A DNA stretch of 64,000 bases from Oceanobacillus halotolerans. GTDB taxonomy: Bacteria; Bacillota; Bacilli; Bacillales; Amphibacillaceae. The stretch lies in the NCBI RefSeq assembly GCF_010993955.1, contig NZ_WIXL01000002.1, positions 372,001 to 436,000 of the forward strand. The letters are read 5' to 3'. Of the stretch, positions 1-10,069 are shown in pieces. Under the pieces are notes generated by a model, which ran no database searches, was not told where the DNA came from, and was given only the letters and a program-made list of their open reading frames with translations. Made by a program: the position numbers and the translations under genes. The stretch's first letter is position 1. Every line of letters starts with the position of its first letter.

Positions 1-850
1 TGATATAATCGGTAGGATCTAGTAGGTAAATTGCTAATAACCGTAACTCTATCTTAGATAAATTATTTTCTTTTGTATAAATATCAAATAAATCAATAAG
101 TGCTTCGCCTGGTTGATCATGGTATTTACATTCTTCCTTTATGAATCTGGATAAATCTATACAAGCATTTCCAAAGAAAGCATTTTCCCAATTGATAATT
201 GACGTATGTTGGTGATGAAGTACGTGGGAAAATTGAAGTTGACCATGGCATAAGCTAAAACTCCACCTAGTTTGTTCTTCTAGCAATTCCATAAATCCTG
301 TAAGATGATTGATAAGTTCATAAAATACAAATTCTAAATCACGATAATGTGTACAAACTTGTAAGCCAAATGGTGACATGTATGGTTCACTTTCAAATTT
401 TTCCACATACCCAATTAACATAGAATGCATCTCCAAACAATAACTATGATACTGTTTAAACTGCTGTGCTGAGTGTTTTGGATCCATAGAAAGCGATTGT
501 TTGGTTATGGCATGTATGTTTCCTATACTTCTATATATATTTTCAATTGCTTGTTGTTTCGTTACCTGTTGTGAATCAACCCATGGAGTCAAGTACCAAA
601 TCGATTGATCACCATAAGTATATAGTTCCCTATCTTTTGTTAAATAAAGTGGTAACACATCAATTAAATGGCTGGAATATGCTTGATCATAGACCCTTTT
701 CCAATTATCAATTTCACTATTTGATAAGGAACTTTTCTTTAATGCATAAACTGCATTACCATCAGAGACTTGATAAAGACGGTCTGTAACTGTTTTTACT
801 TCTTTTGTATATACACCATATTGATTTAAAATGGTTTCGATCATTTTCAC
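1..850 (-). CDS. ysxE: YsxE-like spore coat protein, kinase fold (C-terminus beyond window)
   Basis: The reading frame runs off the left edge, so about 283 N-terminal residues are visible and the C-terminus is missing. It looks like the CotS/YsxE family of spore coat proteins, which share the aminoglycoside-phosphotransferase/choline-kinase fold. The position downstream of spoVID is the same as in B. subtilis. The region equivalent to the catalytic loop (about residue 200) reads HGQLQFSH instead of HGDxxxxN, and the later DFE-like segment reads INWEN, so both acidic catalytic positions appear lost; a structural or binding role is more likely than kinase activity. The proposed start is GTG at 850, five bases after an AGGTGG ribosome site; ATG at 844 is the alternative. 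Family assignment is from recognisable sequence and synteny, not a search. Confidence 0.8.
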   Translation of the reverse strand, partial: MKMIETILNQYGVYTKEVKTVTDRLYQVSDGNAVYALKKSSLSNSEIDNWKRVYDQAYSSHLIDVLPLYLTKDRELYTYGDQSIWYLTPWVDSQQVTKQQAIENIYRSIGNIHAITKQSLSMDPKHSAQQFKQYHSYCLEMHSMLIGYVEKFESEPYMSPFGLQVCTHYRDLEFVFYELINHLTGFMELLEEQTRWSFSLCHGQLQFSHVLHHQHTSIINWENAFFGNACIDLSRFIKEECKYHDQPGEALIDLFDIYTKENNLSKIELRLLAIYLLDPTDYI

Positions 851-872
851 ATCTACCACCTACTAAAATTAG

Positions 873-904
873 ATACCCCTTGATATGAAAAGATCAAGGG
901 GTAT
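873..904. terminator. 12-bp hairpin between spoVID and ysxE
   Basis: A perfect 12-bp inverted repeat (873-884 with 893-904, stem ATACCCCTTGAT) lies between the spoVID stop and the ysxE start. The T-run after it on the minus strand is short, so it may be a weak terminator, an attenuator or a processing site that lowers ysxE expression relative to spoVID. Confidence 0.45.
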
Positions 905-909
905 ATAGA

Positions 910-2016
910 TTATTTAACTGGAATATATAGCAATTGCCCTTCTGAAATTTCATCATCTGTTAACCGATTTTGCTTAACAAGTCGAACCTTAGATACATTA
1001 TATTTCTCTGCAATTGATTCTAGTGAATCGTCTCCTTGTACAATACATAACTTCATCTTTGTGTATGTGTCTTCTTCCTCATCTCTGAACATATCTGCTA
1101 AATAGCCTACATCTCTAATTTCATCTGATTCACTTTCATCGTTACTATCGATATTGGGGGATTCATCAAAGTCTATACTAGGTGAATGTGATTCGTTCCA
1201 TATCACTTCTGTACTTTCCCCTTCCGTATCCTCTAATGAGGGTGATTCAACTGAGGAAGATTCATCATCCTTTTGGAAAAATTCCTTAAGGCTTTGTGTC
1301 TCCTTATACTTCCAACGGTCTTTTTCCTTTTCCTGATTTGAATGATCATCTTTATCTTCTACAAAATCTGAAGATAATGGTGGTGTATCTTTTGTATCGA
1401 TTGATTCATTAACAGAAGAGGATTCATTTAGTTCTTCTTGTGTTTGATTAATTTCAAATTCAAAAAATTCATCTTCCTCTTCACTACGTTGAGACGCAGC
1501 ATATGCTTCTGACTCAGCACTTTCCTCTACTGATTCTTCAATTGAGCTACTTTCGATATCCTCCTCTTCTTGTTCTTCATCGCGAATTCCATTAATCTCA
1601 ATAACAGAATTAAGGTTTAGCTGACTATGATTTGGTAGCTCATAGTCAAATGACTCAACACTTACCGTTATATCATTAATGTCCGATACACGATAAGTGG
1701 GAACAGAAATCTCTACAGGGAACCGATGAACAAATTCCACTTGCCCGTCTTCCCTATCCATCACTCTTTCCACATAACGTTTCGAATGAAAGTCATCAAA
1801 ATCCTCCACCTCATCTTTTAGCTCATTTAGAGTGTCTACTTTTTGATACTCACCCTGAAGTTCTATAACACCTCTAATAGATATATACTCATGAAAAGGC
1901 TGGATTGATATTTCTGGGTCAAGAGAGATCCCTAACATTTCCGAAACTTCCTGTCCCTTTTCAAAATACAATGATTCATTTAACTCGAACCGAAATACTC
2001 CTTGTTCATTTGTCAA
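910..2016 (-). CDS. spoVID: SpoVID, spore coat morphogenetic protein with C-terminal LysM
   Basis: SpoVID is needed for coat proteins to encase the forespore and recruits SafA and other coat modules. The N-terminal ~120 residues match the SpoVID N-domain (FELNESLYFEKGQEVSEMLG near the start). A long, very acidic, serine- and glutamate-rich linker follows at about 125-320. The last ~45 residues form a LysM motif ending in LLYIPVK. At 368 residues it is much shorter than the B. subtilis protein (about 575), mostly in the acidic linker. A longer frame to 2046 exists, but the GGGAGG ribosome site at about 2022-2028 lies inside that extension, so the TTG at 2016 is the likely start. It sits downstream of hemL and upstream of ysxE, as in other Bacillaceae. 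Sporulation-specific (sigma-E) expression is expected from the family; I could not place the promoter with confidence. Confidence 0.9.
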   Translation of the reverse strand: MTNEQGVFRFELNESLYFEKGQEVSEMLGISLDPEISIQPFHEYISIRGVIELQGEYQKVDTLNELKDEVEDFDDFHSKRYVERVMDREDGQVEFVHRFPVEISVPTYRVSDINDITVSVESFDYELPNHSQLNLNSVIEINGIRDEEQEEEDIESSSIEESVEESAESEAYAASQRSEEEDEFFEFEINQTQEELNESSSVNESIDTKDTPPLSSDFVEDKDDHSNQEKEKDRWKYKETQSLKEFFQKDDESSSVESPSLEDTEGESTEVIWNESHSPSIDFDESPNIDSNDESESDEIRDVGYLADMFRDEEEDTYTKMKLCIVQGDDSLESIAEKYNVSKVRLVKQNRLTDDEISEGQLLYIPVK

Positions 2017-2218
2017 AAGCCTTCCTCCCTTCAACATACATATCATACATATGCTTATATATGTCTTATTTCACTATATTCAACAGGTTGCATTTATATG
2101 CTTATCAATATTAGAAAACTTCTCTATTACCAAGTGTTTTCAAAGTTTCTAATCGCGCAGTAAAGTAAGTTCTAACCTAATGTGAAATCATTTTAATTAA
2201 CTGATTATTACAAAGGAC

Positions 2219-2260
2219 TGTTTTCTAAAAGATTGTTGCTGTTACGAATCTTCATGAACA
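2219..2260 (+). repeat. R1 left-end fragment
   Basis: The first ~24 bases (GGACTGTTTTCTAAAAGATT and on) match the left end of the R1 element found complete at 21149-21247 and elsewhere. No right end is recognisable, so this looks like a decayed or truncated copy. Confidence 0.55.
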
Positions 2261-2380
2261 ATTTATATAAATTGCAATGGACATAGCTCAGTTGATTTTC
2301 CGGTTCGGCCAAGTAAAATTCACTTTCGACGGGAATTAATCTGCTATCAATAACGGGAGGAGAGTCCCAAACTAGGGATT

Positions 2381-2627
2381 TGCGGGAAATAGCGGAATGA
2401 CGATTCATCAATAAGCATAGGCGGTTCCTCATTCTTCCGCTATTGATAAGAAAAGCGATACTTTTAAGGTCAAGATGAATCCTCGTTCCGCTAATACCAT
2501 TAAATCACCTCGATTATGAGGGGAAAACCACAATTAACGGAACGAGGATTACAAACCATGCTCCAAACACGGGTTTTTCGGAAAAATAACGGAACGACGA
2601 TTCACCAATAAACATAGGCGGTTTCTC
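2381..2627. repeat. Pair of ~48-bp direct repeats around a long inverted repeat
   Basis: Bases 2381-2428 and 2580-2627 are about 85% alike; both contain CGATTCAYCAATAARCATAG followed by GCGGTT. Between them, arms containing CCTCGTTCCG and CGGAACGAGG (about 2474-2492 and 2530-2549) form an inverted repeat of 17-18 bp, and a small inner hairpin is also possible. No coding content is seen. Confidence 0.6.
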
Positions 2628-2691
2628 ACATCGCACGCAGGAAAAGTGTAGTTCTTTTCCAAGTAGCTAAAAAAGTAAGCCAACGAAGAAT

Positions 2692-2742
2692 TTAGATGTG
2701 TCATTTTTACTGGACTTTTTGAACATCCTCTAATAGTGAAAA
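2692..2742. repeat. R6 right-end fragment
   Basis: The segment containing GATGTGTCATTTTTACTGGA and CTTTTTGAACATCCTC matches the right end of the element at 56343-56568. No matching left end is seen nearby. Confidence 0.55.
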
Positions 2743-2894
2743 CAGCCTTTCATCTATAGGATTACTCTAATAGGTGGAAAACTAACGTTTATCATCATGA
2801 TAAATAGAGGTCAAAAAGACAAGAAGTCGTCGTATAATCTATCAAGTCCGATGGTGAGGACCTAGCAAATTTTGCTAAAAACCCAAAAAGACGA

Positions 2895-2932
2895 ATTAAA
2901 AAAGCTATCCCAAATTCGTATTGGGATAGCTT
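2895..2932 (-). terminator. hemL intrinsic terminator
   Basis: A 12-bp perfect stem (2902-2913 with 2921-2932, AAGCTATCCCAA) with a 7-base loop is followed on the minus strand by a T-run. It lies directly after the hemL stop and ends the hem operon transcript before spoVID. Confidence 0.9.
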
Positions 2933-2948
2933 CTATCTATTAAAAAAA

Positions 2949-4238
2949 TTATTTTTCTATTTTCGAAAAGGCAGTTCTGACCGCTTCAACTGTTTTCTCT
3001 ATATCTTCATCAGTGTGAGCAGTGGACAAAAATAACCCTTCGAATTGCGATGGAGGTAAGAATACACCTTCTTCAATCATTGCACGATAATATTGTGCAA
3101 AATAATCCGTATTAGATGCTTGTGCTGTTTCGTAATTAATAACAGGACCTTTCGTAAAGAATACACCTACCATAGAACCTGCACGATTAATAGTAATATC
3201 AATTTCAAATTCGTTAGATGCTTGTTCAAAACCTGCTACAAGCTTGTCCACTTTTTTATTGATCTCTACGTAATCAGATTCACCTAGCGCACGCAACGTT
3301 TCTAAACCAGCTGTCATGGCAAGTGGATTTCCAGATAATGTTCCTGCTTGATAAATATTACCAGTTGGTGCAACACTTTCCATAATTTCACGTTTTCCTC
3401 CATAAGCTCCTACAGGTAATCCACCACCAATCACCTTGCCAAGACATGTTAAATCAGGGGTTACATTAAAATGTCCTTGTGCACAGTTATAACCTACCCG
3501 AAAACCTGTCATAACTTCATCAAAGATTAGAAGGGTTCCGTTATCTTCAGTAATCACTCGTAATTGTGATAAGAAATCATCCTTAGGTGGTACAACACCC
3601 ATGTTACCTGATACTGGTTCTACAATAACAGCCGCAATATCATCACCAAATTGTTCAAATGCATAACGAACACTTTCTACATCGTTATATGGAACAGTAA
3701 TTGTATTTTGTGCAATCGACTCTGGAACACCAGGGCTATCTGGAAGTCCTAAGGTTGCAACACCGGATCCTGCTTTAATTAATAAAGAATCTCCGTGACC
3801 ATGATAGTTCCCTTCAAATTTTAGAATTTTATTGCGCCCAGTATATCCTCTTGCTAAACGAAGTGCACTCATTGTTGCTTCTGTACCAGAATTAACCATA
3901 CGAACCATTTCTATCGATGGGACACGATCGATGACCAAATCTGCTAACTCATTTTCTAGTATAGTAGGAGCTCCAAAGCTTGTCCCTTTTACAGCTGCCT
4001 CTTTTAATTTAGAGACAACACGATCATCAGCATGCCCTAAAATTAAAGGTCCCCAGCTAAGCACATAGTCAATATATTCATTTCCATCAATGTCTACTAT
4101 TTTTGACCCTTTTCCAGATTCCATAAATAAAGGGGACATTCCAACCGATTTAAATGCACGTACTGGAGAATTTACACCCCCTGGCATTAAATCTACCGCT
4201 TCTTTATAGGCATCTACTGATTTATCAAATGATCTCAC
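2949..4238 (-). CDS. hemL: Glutamate-1-semialdehyde 2,1-aminomutase
   Basis: A PLP-dependent enzyme that converts glutamate-1-semialdehyde to 5-aminolevulinate, the second step of the C5 route to heme. At 429 residues it is full length for the class-III aminotransferase family. FDEVMTGFR at about 239-247 and the PLP lysine in [12 protein letters not shown] (about K268) are present. The start is GTG at 4238, seven bases after GAGGTGG. It is the last gene of hemAXCDBL and is followed by a strong terminator. Together with HemA it shows that 5-aminolevulinate is made from glutamyl-tRNA rather than from glycine. Confidence 0.97.
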   Translation of the reverse strand: MRSFDKSVDAYKEAVDLMPGGVNSPVRAFKSVGMSPLFMESGKGSKIVDIDGNEYIDYVLSWGPLILGHADDRVVSKLKEAAVKGTSFGAPTILENELADLVIDRVPSIEMVRMVNSGTEATMSALRLARGYTGRNKILKFEGNYHGHGDSLLIKAGSGVATLGLPDSPGVPESIAQNTITVPYNDVESVRYAFEQFGDDIAAVIVEPVSGNMGVVPPKDDFLSQLRVITEDNGTLLIFDEVMTGFRVGYNCAQGHFNVTPDLTCLGKVIGGGLPVGAYGGKREIMESVAPTGNIYQAGTLSGNPLAMTAGLETLRALGESDYVEINKKVDKLVAGFEQASNEFEIDITINRAGSMVGVFFTKGPVINYETAQASNTDYFAQYYRAMIEEGVFLPPSQFEGLFLSTAHTDEDIEKTVEAVRTAFSKIEK

Positions 4239-4270
4239 GGTAACACCACCTCACAATAGTATAGAAAATA

Positions 4271-5251
4271 TTATTCATTTAACCATTCTGCAACATCTTT
4301 TGCAAAATAGGAAATAATTAAATCAGCACCTGCACGTTTCATTGCAGTTAATTTTTCCAAGACCAACTCTTTTTCATCAATCCATCCATTTAATGCAGCA
4401 GCTTTCACCATGGAGTATTCTCCACTTACATTGTACGCGACTACTGGTTTATGAAAATTGTTTCGAACATCTCGAACAATATCTAAATACGACATAGCTG
4501 GTTTGACAATAAGGAAATCAGCGCCTTCCTCCACGTCAGATCCAGCTTCACGTAATGCCTCTTCCCGATTGGCAGGGTCCATTTGATACGTTTTACGATC
4601 TCCAAATTGTGGAGTACTGTCTGCAGCATCACGAAACGGACCATAAAATGCAGAAGCGTATTTAACTGCATAGGCCATAATCGGAATGTTCGTGTAGCCT
4701 GCCTCATCTAAAGCTTCTCGTATTGTTTCAACATATCCATCCATCATATTGGAAGGCGCAATAATATCAGCACCTGCTTCCGCTTGTGATACAGCAGTCT
4801 TTGCTAATAATGGTAATGATGCATCATTATCAACGTCGTGATTATGGATTACCCCACAGTGTCCATGTGACGTATATTCACATAAGCAAGTATCAGCCAC
4901 AACCAACAAACCTGGAACCTCTTTTTTAATTAGTCGCGTTGCTTCTTGGACAATTCCATCCTTTATAAATGCACCTGTTCCTTCTTCATCTTTTTCTTTC
5001 GGTACACCAAATAAGATAACTGCTTTGATGCCTAATGAACGAATTTCTTTCATTTCTTCTACGACGTAATCCAATGAAATGTGATAAACGCCAGGCATGG
5101 ATGGTACTTCCCTTTTTATGTTCTCTCCCTCTACTACAAAAATGGGATAAATAAAATCATCTATCGACAACTTATTTTCTCTCACTAAAGAACGCATTTC
5201 CATTGATGACCGTAACCGGCGATGTCGCTTAAACGCTTTTGGTCCACTCAT
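4271..5251 (-). CDS. hemB: Delta-aminolevulinic acid dehydratase (porphobilinogen synthase)
   Basis: Condenses two 5-aminolevulinate molecules to porphobilinogen in the cytosol. The 326-residue length is typical. The [14 protein letters not shown] segment (cysteines at about 122, 124 and 132) marks the zinc-dependent form. The Schiff-base lysines lie in [14 protein letters not shown] (about K197) and LIVKPAMSY (about K250). It starts 5 bases after the hemD stop, so its ribosome site lies in the end of hemD and the two are probably translationally coupled. Confidence 0.97.
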   Translation of the reverse strand: MSGPKAFKRHRRLRSSMEMRSLVRENKLSIDDFIYPIFVVEGENIKREVPSMPGVYHISLDYVVEEMKEIRSLGIKAVILFGVPKEKDEEGTGAFIKDGIVQEATRLIKKEVPGLLVVADTCLCEYTSHGHCGVIHNHDVDNDASLPLLAKTAVSQAEAGADIIAPSNMMDGYVETIREALDEAGYTNIPIMAYAVKYASAFYGPFRDAADSTPQFGDRKTYQMDPANREEALREAGSDVEEGADFLIVKPAMSYLDIVRDVRNNFHKPVVAYNVSGEYSMVKAAALNGWIDEKELVLEKLTAMKRAGADLIISYFAKDVAEWLNE

Positions 5252-5256
5252 AAAAT

Positions 5257-6036
5257 CTATTCTCCCTTTCCTATGTAATGTTCCATTTGCTGGATCATTC
5301 CATCTATTGTAAATGTGGATGGCACTATAATATGTGTAAACCCTAACTGCTCCGCTTTATCTGCTGTAGTTGTACCAATACAAACACAAGGCGTATGAAT
5401 TAATTGATTTAATTTATCATCCTCTTCCTTCAATTCCATAAATGCTTGTACAGTTGAAGGACTTGTGAATGTAAGAAAATCAATTTCATCATTATAACAA
5501 GACGTATTAAGTTGCTCCTTTACCTCATAGTTCGTCGTTGTGGCATAAAGTTCAACCGTTTCAAACGGGATACCTTTTGCTTTAAATTCCTCGGGGATTG
5601 TATCTCTTGATAAATTTCCACGGATTAATAAAATGGATGAACTTACATCATATTGTTCTAAAAACTCCTCTACCATAGTTGCTCCATTAAAAGTAGATGG
5701 CATAAAAGTAGTATGGAACCCGTATGTTTTTAATATTCTTGCTGTCTTCTCCCCGACAGCAGCTATTGGTATATGACTCAAATCTTGTAGTCTTATACCT
5801 CTTACTTTTACGAGTTGTACGAAAGCATGCACACCATTCGCACTTGTGAAAAAGAGCCAACTATAGGATTCTATCTTTTGTAAAAACTGTTGATCTATAT
5901 CCAACTTGCAGGAGATTTGTAATAGCGGAACTACAATGGGTTTGCCACCACGAGCTTTTATTTTTTCTGCAAATTCCCGCGCTTGTTTTTTCTCCCGTGT
6001 GACAAGAATTGTTTTACCTTGCAAGGATGCTGTCAC
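5257..6036 (-). CDS. hemD: Uroporphyrinogen-III synthase
   Basis: Closes and rearranges hydroxymethylbilane to uroporphyrinogen III. The protein is 259 residues. The family is poorly conserved, but the N-terminal [19 protein letters not shown] pattern, [10 protein letters not shown] (about 63-72) and [10 protein letters not shown] (about 171-180) are recognisable HemD signatures. The ATG overlaps the hemC stop by one base, so the two are tightly coupled. Its position between hemC and hemB matches the standard Firmicute operon and supports the call. Confidence 0.93.
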   Translation of the reverse strand: MTASLQGKTILVTREKKQAREFAEKIKARGGKPIVVPLLQISCKLDIDQQFLQKIESYSWLFFTSANGVHAFVQLVKVRGIRLQDLSHIPIAAVGEKTARILKTYGFHTTFMPSTFNGATMVEEFLEQYDVSSSILLIRGNLSRDTIPEEFKAKGIPFETVELYATTTNYEVKEQLNTSCYNDEIDFLTFTSPSTVQAFMELKEEDDKLNQLIHTPCVCIGTTTADKAEQLGFTHIIVPSTFTIDGMIQQMEHYIGKGE

Positions 6037-6965
6037 TACTGATTAAGCTCCTCTTTCACACCATCCACGATTTCTTTAGCTCCTTGTTTAATTAATTTTT
6101 CCGCTGCTTGTTCTCCTACTTTTACTGGATCTGTTCCATGTACAATTTCTTTTAAGATTGTTTTCCCATCAGGTGTACCGACAAGTGCTGTTAATACAAT
6201 TTCCTCATTTTCTAAATAGGCATATCCTCCTATCGGCACTTGACAGCCACCTTCTAAAAGATGTAAAAATGTACGTTCAGCTGTTACAGTTTTTGTGGTG
6301 TATTCATCATTTATTTGATTTAATAATGTACGTAATTCTTCATCATCTTCTCGACATTCTATTGCCAAGGCACCTTGGCCAACAGCAGGAACACAAACAT
6401 CTGGTTCTAAGTATTCTGTAATTAATTCTTCACTTAATCCTACTCGTTTAAGTCCAGATACTGCTAAAATAATCGCATCATAATCTTCTTCTCTTAGTTT
6501 TCGTATACGGGTTTCAATATTCCCACGTATCCATTTAATATTGACATCAGGTCTTTCCGCTAAAATCTGTGCAGATCGTCTCAAGCTGCTTGTTCCTACA
6601 ATCGCACCTTCTGGTAAATCTTTTAACGGTATATTATCGTTTGCAATATAGGCATCACGATGGTCTTCTCTTTCAGGGATAGATGCAATTGCTAACCCTT
6701 CAGGCATACTAGAAGGCATATCTTTCATACTATGTACCGCTAAGTCTATTTCTTTATCATACATAGCTTGTTCGATTTCTTTTACAAATAACCCTTTTCC
6801 CCCAACCTTTGATAACGTAACATCAAGGATTTTATCCCCTTTTGTCACAATTTTCTTCGTTTCAAACTCATTCTCTATTCCTGCTTTTTTCAAGCGATCG
6901 ATAACCCATTCTGTTTGTGTGACCGCTAAGTTACTTTTTCTTGTACCTACAATAATTTTACGCAT
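6036..6965 (-). CDS. hemC: Porphobilinogen deaminase (hydroxymethylbilane synthase)
   Basis: Polymerises four porphobilinogens to hydroxymethylbilane using a dipyrromethane cofactor attached to a cysteine. The 309 residues include [13 protein letters not shown] at the N-terminus, HSMKDMP (about 78-84), and [11 protein letters not shown] with the cofactor cysteine at about 241. Full length. It lies between hemX and hemD with a 21-base gap to hemX, within one operon. Confidence 0.97.
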   Translation of the reverse strand: MRKIIVGTRKSNLAVTQTEWVIDRLKKAGIENEFETKKIVTKGDKILDVTLSKVGGKGLFVKEIEQAMYDKEIDLAVHSMKDMPSSMPEGLAIASIPEREDHRDAYIANDNIPLKDLPEGAIVGTSSLRRSAQILAERPDVNIKWIRGNIETRIRKLREEDYDAIILAVSGLKRVGLSEELITEYLEPDVCVPAVGQGALAIECREDDEELRTLLNQINDEYTTKTVTAERTFLHLLEGGCQVPIGGYAYLENEEIVLTALVGTPDGKTILKEIVHGTDPVKVGEQAAEKLIKQGAKEIVDGVKEELNQ

Positions 6966-6986
6966 GTGTTATCCTCCTTAACACGT

Positions 6987-7805
6987 TTAAAAATGAAAAT
7001 TAGAAAGCAAACTAAATAAAAAGAAGTTGATTAACAAAACTAAAAAGGCTGCTGTATTGTATATAGCAATCGATCTTCCTCGATATCCTCTTACAATTCG
7101 TAATAACAAATATAGAATGTAAACCCCTAATACAAGAATTGAACCGATCGTCTTTATATCCAACCAATAAAACTCGACATCCATACTATAGGCCCAGACG
7201 ATACCATAAATAATTCCAATTAATAATAAGGGTACCCCTAAAGTAATTGCAGTAAAAGAATAGATATCTAGCCGTTTCAAATCTCCAAAACGCCACATCC
7301 ATTTCAATCCTTGTTTCTTTTTCAAGAAATAATATTGTGTTAAATACATTAAAGAGAAAATAAAGGCTAACGTAAAAAAGCCATAGGATACGATTGCTAG
7401 TGTTATGTGTGTAATTAATATTTCATGAACAAATTGAATACTACTAGGCTCCATCTGTGCTTGGATACGCATCGATATCGCTAGTAAAAGAATAAAAAAA
7501 GTAAAAACATTTGTAAAGAACACAATGAAATGGATTGTAAATAAGCGATTCATTAAAAGTGAAAATGTCACTAAAATCCAAGCATAAAAAAATAAACCCT
7601 CTTGAAGTGTTGTTATTGGAAAGCTTTTATCACTTATGAGTTGGATACATAAAAAACTAGTTTGCAACAACCAAACCATACTAAGTAACCAGAAGGCTAT
7701 CCGATTCGCCTTCCGGTTATGTTGAATAAAATCAATAAAGTACCCAACTAAACTTAATCCATAAATCACTAAAATAATTTCATACATCCATTTGGTAATA
7801 TCCAT
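6987..7805 (-). CDS. hemX: HemX, polytopic membrane protein of the hem operon
   Basis: 272 residues with about eight hydrophobic segments. It resembles the CcsA/ResC-type cytochrome c assembly fold and is the usual second gene of Bacillus hem operons. In B. subtilis HemX lowers HemA protein levels; the same role here is an inference. It starts 18 bases after the hemA stop. No catalytic motif is evident. Confidence 0.92.
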   Translation of the reverse strand: MDITKWMYEIILVIYGLSLVGYFIDFIQHNRKANRIAFWLLSMVWLLQTSFLCIQLISDKSFPITTLQEGLFFYAWILVTFSLLMNRLFTIHFIVFFTNVFTFFILLLAISMRIQAQMEPSSIQFVHEILITHITLAIVSYGFFTLAFIFSLMYLTQYYFLKKKQGLKWMWRFGDLKRLDIYSFTAITLGVPLLLIGIIYGIVWAYSMDVEFYWLDIKTIGSILVLGVYILYLLLRIVRGYRGRSIAIYNTAAFLVLLINFFLFSLLSNFHF

Positions 7806-7823
7806 GAACGGAAATCCTTTCTA

Positions 7824-9197
7824 TTATCGAGTAGCAATACGATTTAGAAATGGAAAGGATACCTTTTCTTGTTCTGTTGCTGGTACTAACTTATCATTTT
7901 TTTGTGCTTGCTTATCAATCTCTTTTTTAACTTCCTCTTCAATCCCAAATATATCAACAAATAGTTGTAATGATTCTTCTGCCTGCTCACTACCTGCTAA
8001 CTCTTTTGCCTGTGTCACAGGCTCTTTTAATAACTGATTGATAATACTCTTCGTATGTTTGTTTAACACTTTTTTCTCACGAGCAGTTAAATCTGGCATT
8101 TTTCGTTCAATACTTTTCATTGTTTCCGATTGAATTGCTAATGCTTTTTGCCGGAGTGCAGAAATAACTGGTACAACACCTAATGTTTGAAGCCATTCAT
8201 TGAAGTCGACCATTTCCTTTTCAATCAGTATTTCAATTTTTTCAGCAGCTGCTTTTCTAGCCTCTAAATTTTCATCAACGATATGTTGCAAATCATCTAT
8301 ATCATATAAGAAAATATCATCTAACTTACTAATGGCTGGATCAATATCTCTTGGAACAGCTATATCCACCAAAAAGAGCGGATTTCCTTTACGTTGCTTT
8401 CGGATGGGTTCTAATAATTCTTTCGTTAACATTACAGAATTAGAACCAGTAGAGCTTATAAGAATATCAGCTTGCTCCATTAATTCCTCTAATTGCTCAA
8501 GTGATGCTGCTTTAGCATGAAATTGTTCTGCTAACCCTTGGGCTTTTTCTAATGTTCGATTAACAACCGTAATATTCGTTGCACCTGAACCGTGTAAGTT
8601 TTTGGCTGCTAATTTCCCCATTTTCCCAGCACCTAGTATAAGAACTTGTTTCTTTTCAATCGAACCAAATATTTTTTTGGCTAACTCAACAGCAGCATAA
8701 CTCACGGAAACGGCATGTTCTCCAATTGCTGTTTCTTTATGTGTTCGTTTCGCAAATGTAATAGCCTGTTTAAACAACTCATTAAATATCGTTCCAGTTG
8801 TATTCACGTTTTGCGCTGTTAGGAATGATTGTTTTACCTGACCTAAAATTTGGGTCTCCCCTAATACCATCGAGTCAAGTCCTGTTGTTACGCGGAATAG
8901 ATGCTCAATAGCACCATCTCCATCTACAATCTTTAAATATGGCGTAAATGTTTCTTTATCCACCTTAAACCAATCTGCAATAAATTGCTTAATATAATAG
9001 CGGCCTGTATGGACTTGATCCACAACAGCAAAAATTTCTGTACGATTACATGTAGAAATAATCACATTTTCAAGGATACTTTTTTGTTCTTTTAATTGAA
9101 GCATTGCTTCTTCTAATGTATCTTCTGAAAATTGAAGTCGTTCCCTAATTTCTACAGGGGCTGTTTTGTAATTAAACCCAACTTTTAAAATATGCAC
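7824..9197 (-). CDS. hemA: Glutamyl-tRNA reductase
   Basis: Reduces glutamyl-tRNA(Glu) to glutamate-1-semialdehyde, the committed step of heme synthesis. From the GTG at 9197 the protein is 457 residues and begins [14 protein letters not shown], aligning with the usual HemA start; GGGGG lies 8 bases upstream. A longer frame to 9215 would place that ribosome site inside the gene. The nucleophilic cysteine is at about 50 (STCNRTE). An NADPH-binding segment, [11 protein letters not shown], follows near 185, and the C-terminal dimerisation domain is complete. It is the first gene of hemAXCDBL. In B. subtilis engB lies directly upstream, but here other genes intervene. Confidence 0.96.
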   Translation of the reverse strand: MHILKVGFNYKTAPVEIRERLQFSEDTLEEAMLQLKEQKSILENVIISTCNRTEIFAVVDQVHTGRYYIKQFIADWFKVDKETFTPYLKIVDGDGAIEHLFRVTTGLDSMVLGETQILGQVKQSFLTAQNVNTTGTIFNELFKQAITFAKRTHKETAIGEHAVSVSYAAVELAKKIFGSIEKKQVLILGAGKMGKLAAKNLHGSGATNITVVNRTLEKAQGLAEQFHAKAASLEQLEELMEQADILISSTGSNSVMLTKELLEPIRKQRKGNPLFLVDIAVPRDIDPAISKLDDIFLYDIDDLQHIVDENLEARKAAAEKIEILIEKEMVDFNEWLQTLGVVPVISALRQKALAIQSETMKSIERKMPDLTAREKKVLNKHTKSIINQLLKEPVTQAKELAGSEQAEESLQLFVDIFGIEEEVKKEIDKQAQKNDKLVPATEQEKVSFPFLNRIATR

Positions 9198-9244
9198 ATT
9201 ATCTACCCCCATCAAACTAGCCCTTTTTACATAGTCCTTATTTT

Positions 9245-9253
9245 ATTATAACA
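9245..9253 (-). promoter_or_regulatory. Probable hemA promoter (extended -10)
   Basis: On the minus strand TGTTATAAT (TATAAT at 9245-9250, with TG one base upstream of it) gives an extended -10 element about 48 bases before the hemA start. The -35 region is weak. I did not find a convincing PerR-type palindrome. Confidence 0.45.
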
Positions 9254-9400
9254 TGAGAAAATCCATACATAATGACAATAATGTGAACAGATTTTGAAAC
9301 CATATGATATGATGGAACGTACATACATAGTAATCTCGATTGTACTCTACCATACCCTTTCAGAAATCGCAAGAAAACAATATATGGACTGAAAGTAGTG

Positions 9401-9892
9401 ATGTCGTCTATGAAAAAGGAGAAATCATTTGTAGGTTACATTTTAATCGGTGTCGGAGCTTATTTCTTTATACGAGAATTAAGACTTCCAATTTTTACTG
9501 ATTTTTATTCTTGGCCAACGTTACTCATCATCATTGGATTAGCTTTAATACTTCATAGTTATACTTCCAAAGATTATCAGCATTTATTCAGTGGAACCAT
9601 AATACTGGGACTTGGTATTCATTTTCATGGACTAAACCATTATTCATTTTGGATTGATCATTGGGGAATGTATTTACTCATTATCGGAATTGCATATATT
9701 GTTCGGTACACTCAAACAAAGAAAGGCTTGATGTATGGGCTATTATTTATCGGACTTTCCATTGTAATGATATTTTCAATCCAGGTGCCTGCTCAATTAC
9801 GTTGGATTAATGACATAATACAGTATATCGAACGGTTTTGGCCTATCATTCTCATAGTAGTAGGAATTTATATTATCAAAAAGAAACGGTAA
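9401..9892 (+). CDS. LiaI/LiaF-type small integral membrane protein
   Basis: About 163 residues with five or six short hydrophobic segments in repeating units such as WPTLLIIIGLALIL and FWPIILIVVGIYII. This is the pattern of the LiaI-LiaF-like transmembrane region (DUF5668 type) linked to envelope-stress responses. No soluble domain follows, so it is only the membrane part. It is transcribed divergently from hemA and is absent from this position in B. subtilis. The start is uncertain: GTG 9398, ATG 9401 or ATG 9410. The gene ends in its own terminator. Function unknown beyond a likely role in the membrane. Confidence 0.75.
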   Translation: MSSMKKEKSFVGYILIGVGAYFFIRELRLPIFTDFYSWPTLLIIIGLALILHSYTSKDYQHLFSGTIILGLGIHFHGLNHYSFWIDHWGMYLLIIGIAYIVRYTQTKKGLMYGLLFIGLSIVMIFSIQVPAQLRWINDIIQYIERFWPIILIVVGIYIIKKKR

Positions 9893-9925
9893 CCCTAGCT
9901 CTTCTTGTTAGGATTACCGTTTTTC
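9884..9925 (+). terminator. Terminator of the LiaI-like gene
   Basis: A 9-bp stem AAACGGTAA / TTACCGTTT (9884-9892 with 9914-9922), extended by inner pairs CTA/TAG, then a T-run. The stop codon lies in the left arm. Confidence 0.85.
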
Positions 9926-10069
9926 TTATATTATGACTCCTTTCGAATTCTTTGTTGTTATTACCGTCGCATCTTCTATATTATGTACAATAACTAGAAT
10001 ATGCACATTGCTTCGCTTCGACATTATAATTAATACTTGAAAATGTAATAATCTTTTTTTAAAACTAGC

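Larger units (their letters stand above)
2017..2948. other. Gene-free spacer between hemL and spoVID, repeat-rich
   Basis: About 900 bases with no credible gene; the 74-codon minus-strand frame at 2208-2432 has no ribosome site and overlaps repeats. It holds a left end of repeat family R1 (from 2219), two ~48-bp direct repeats (2381-2428 and 2580-2627), a long inverted repeat (about 2472-2550), a right end of family R6 (about 2692-2742) and the hemL terminator. Confidence 0.7.

Noticed and set aside
2208-2432. 74-codon minus-strand frame in the hemL-spoVID spacer
   Set aside because: No ribosome site and its middle is one of the 48-bp direct repeats; no family features.
9216-9300. PerR box upstream of hemA
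   Set aside because: The TTATAAT stretch does not form the second half of a PerR-type palindrome; only a promoter -10 is supported.
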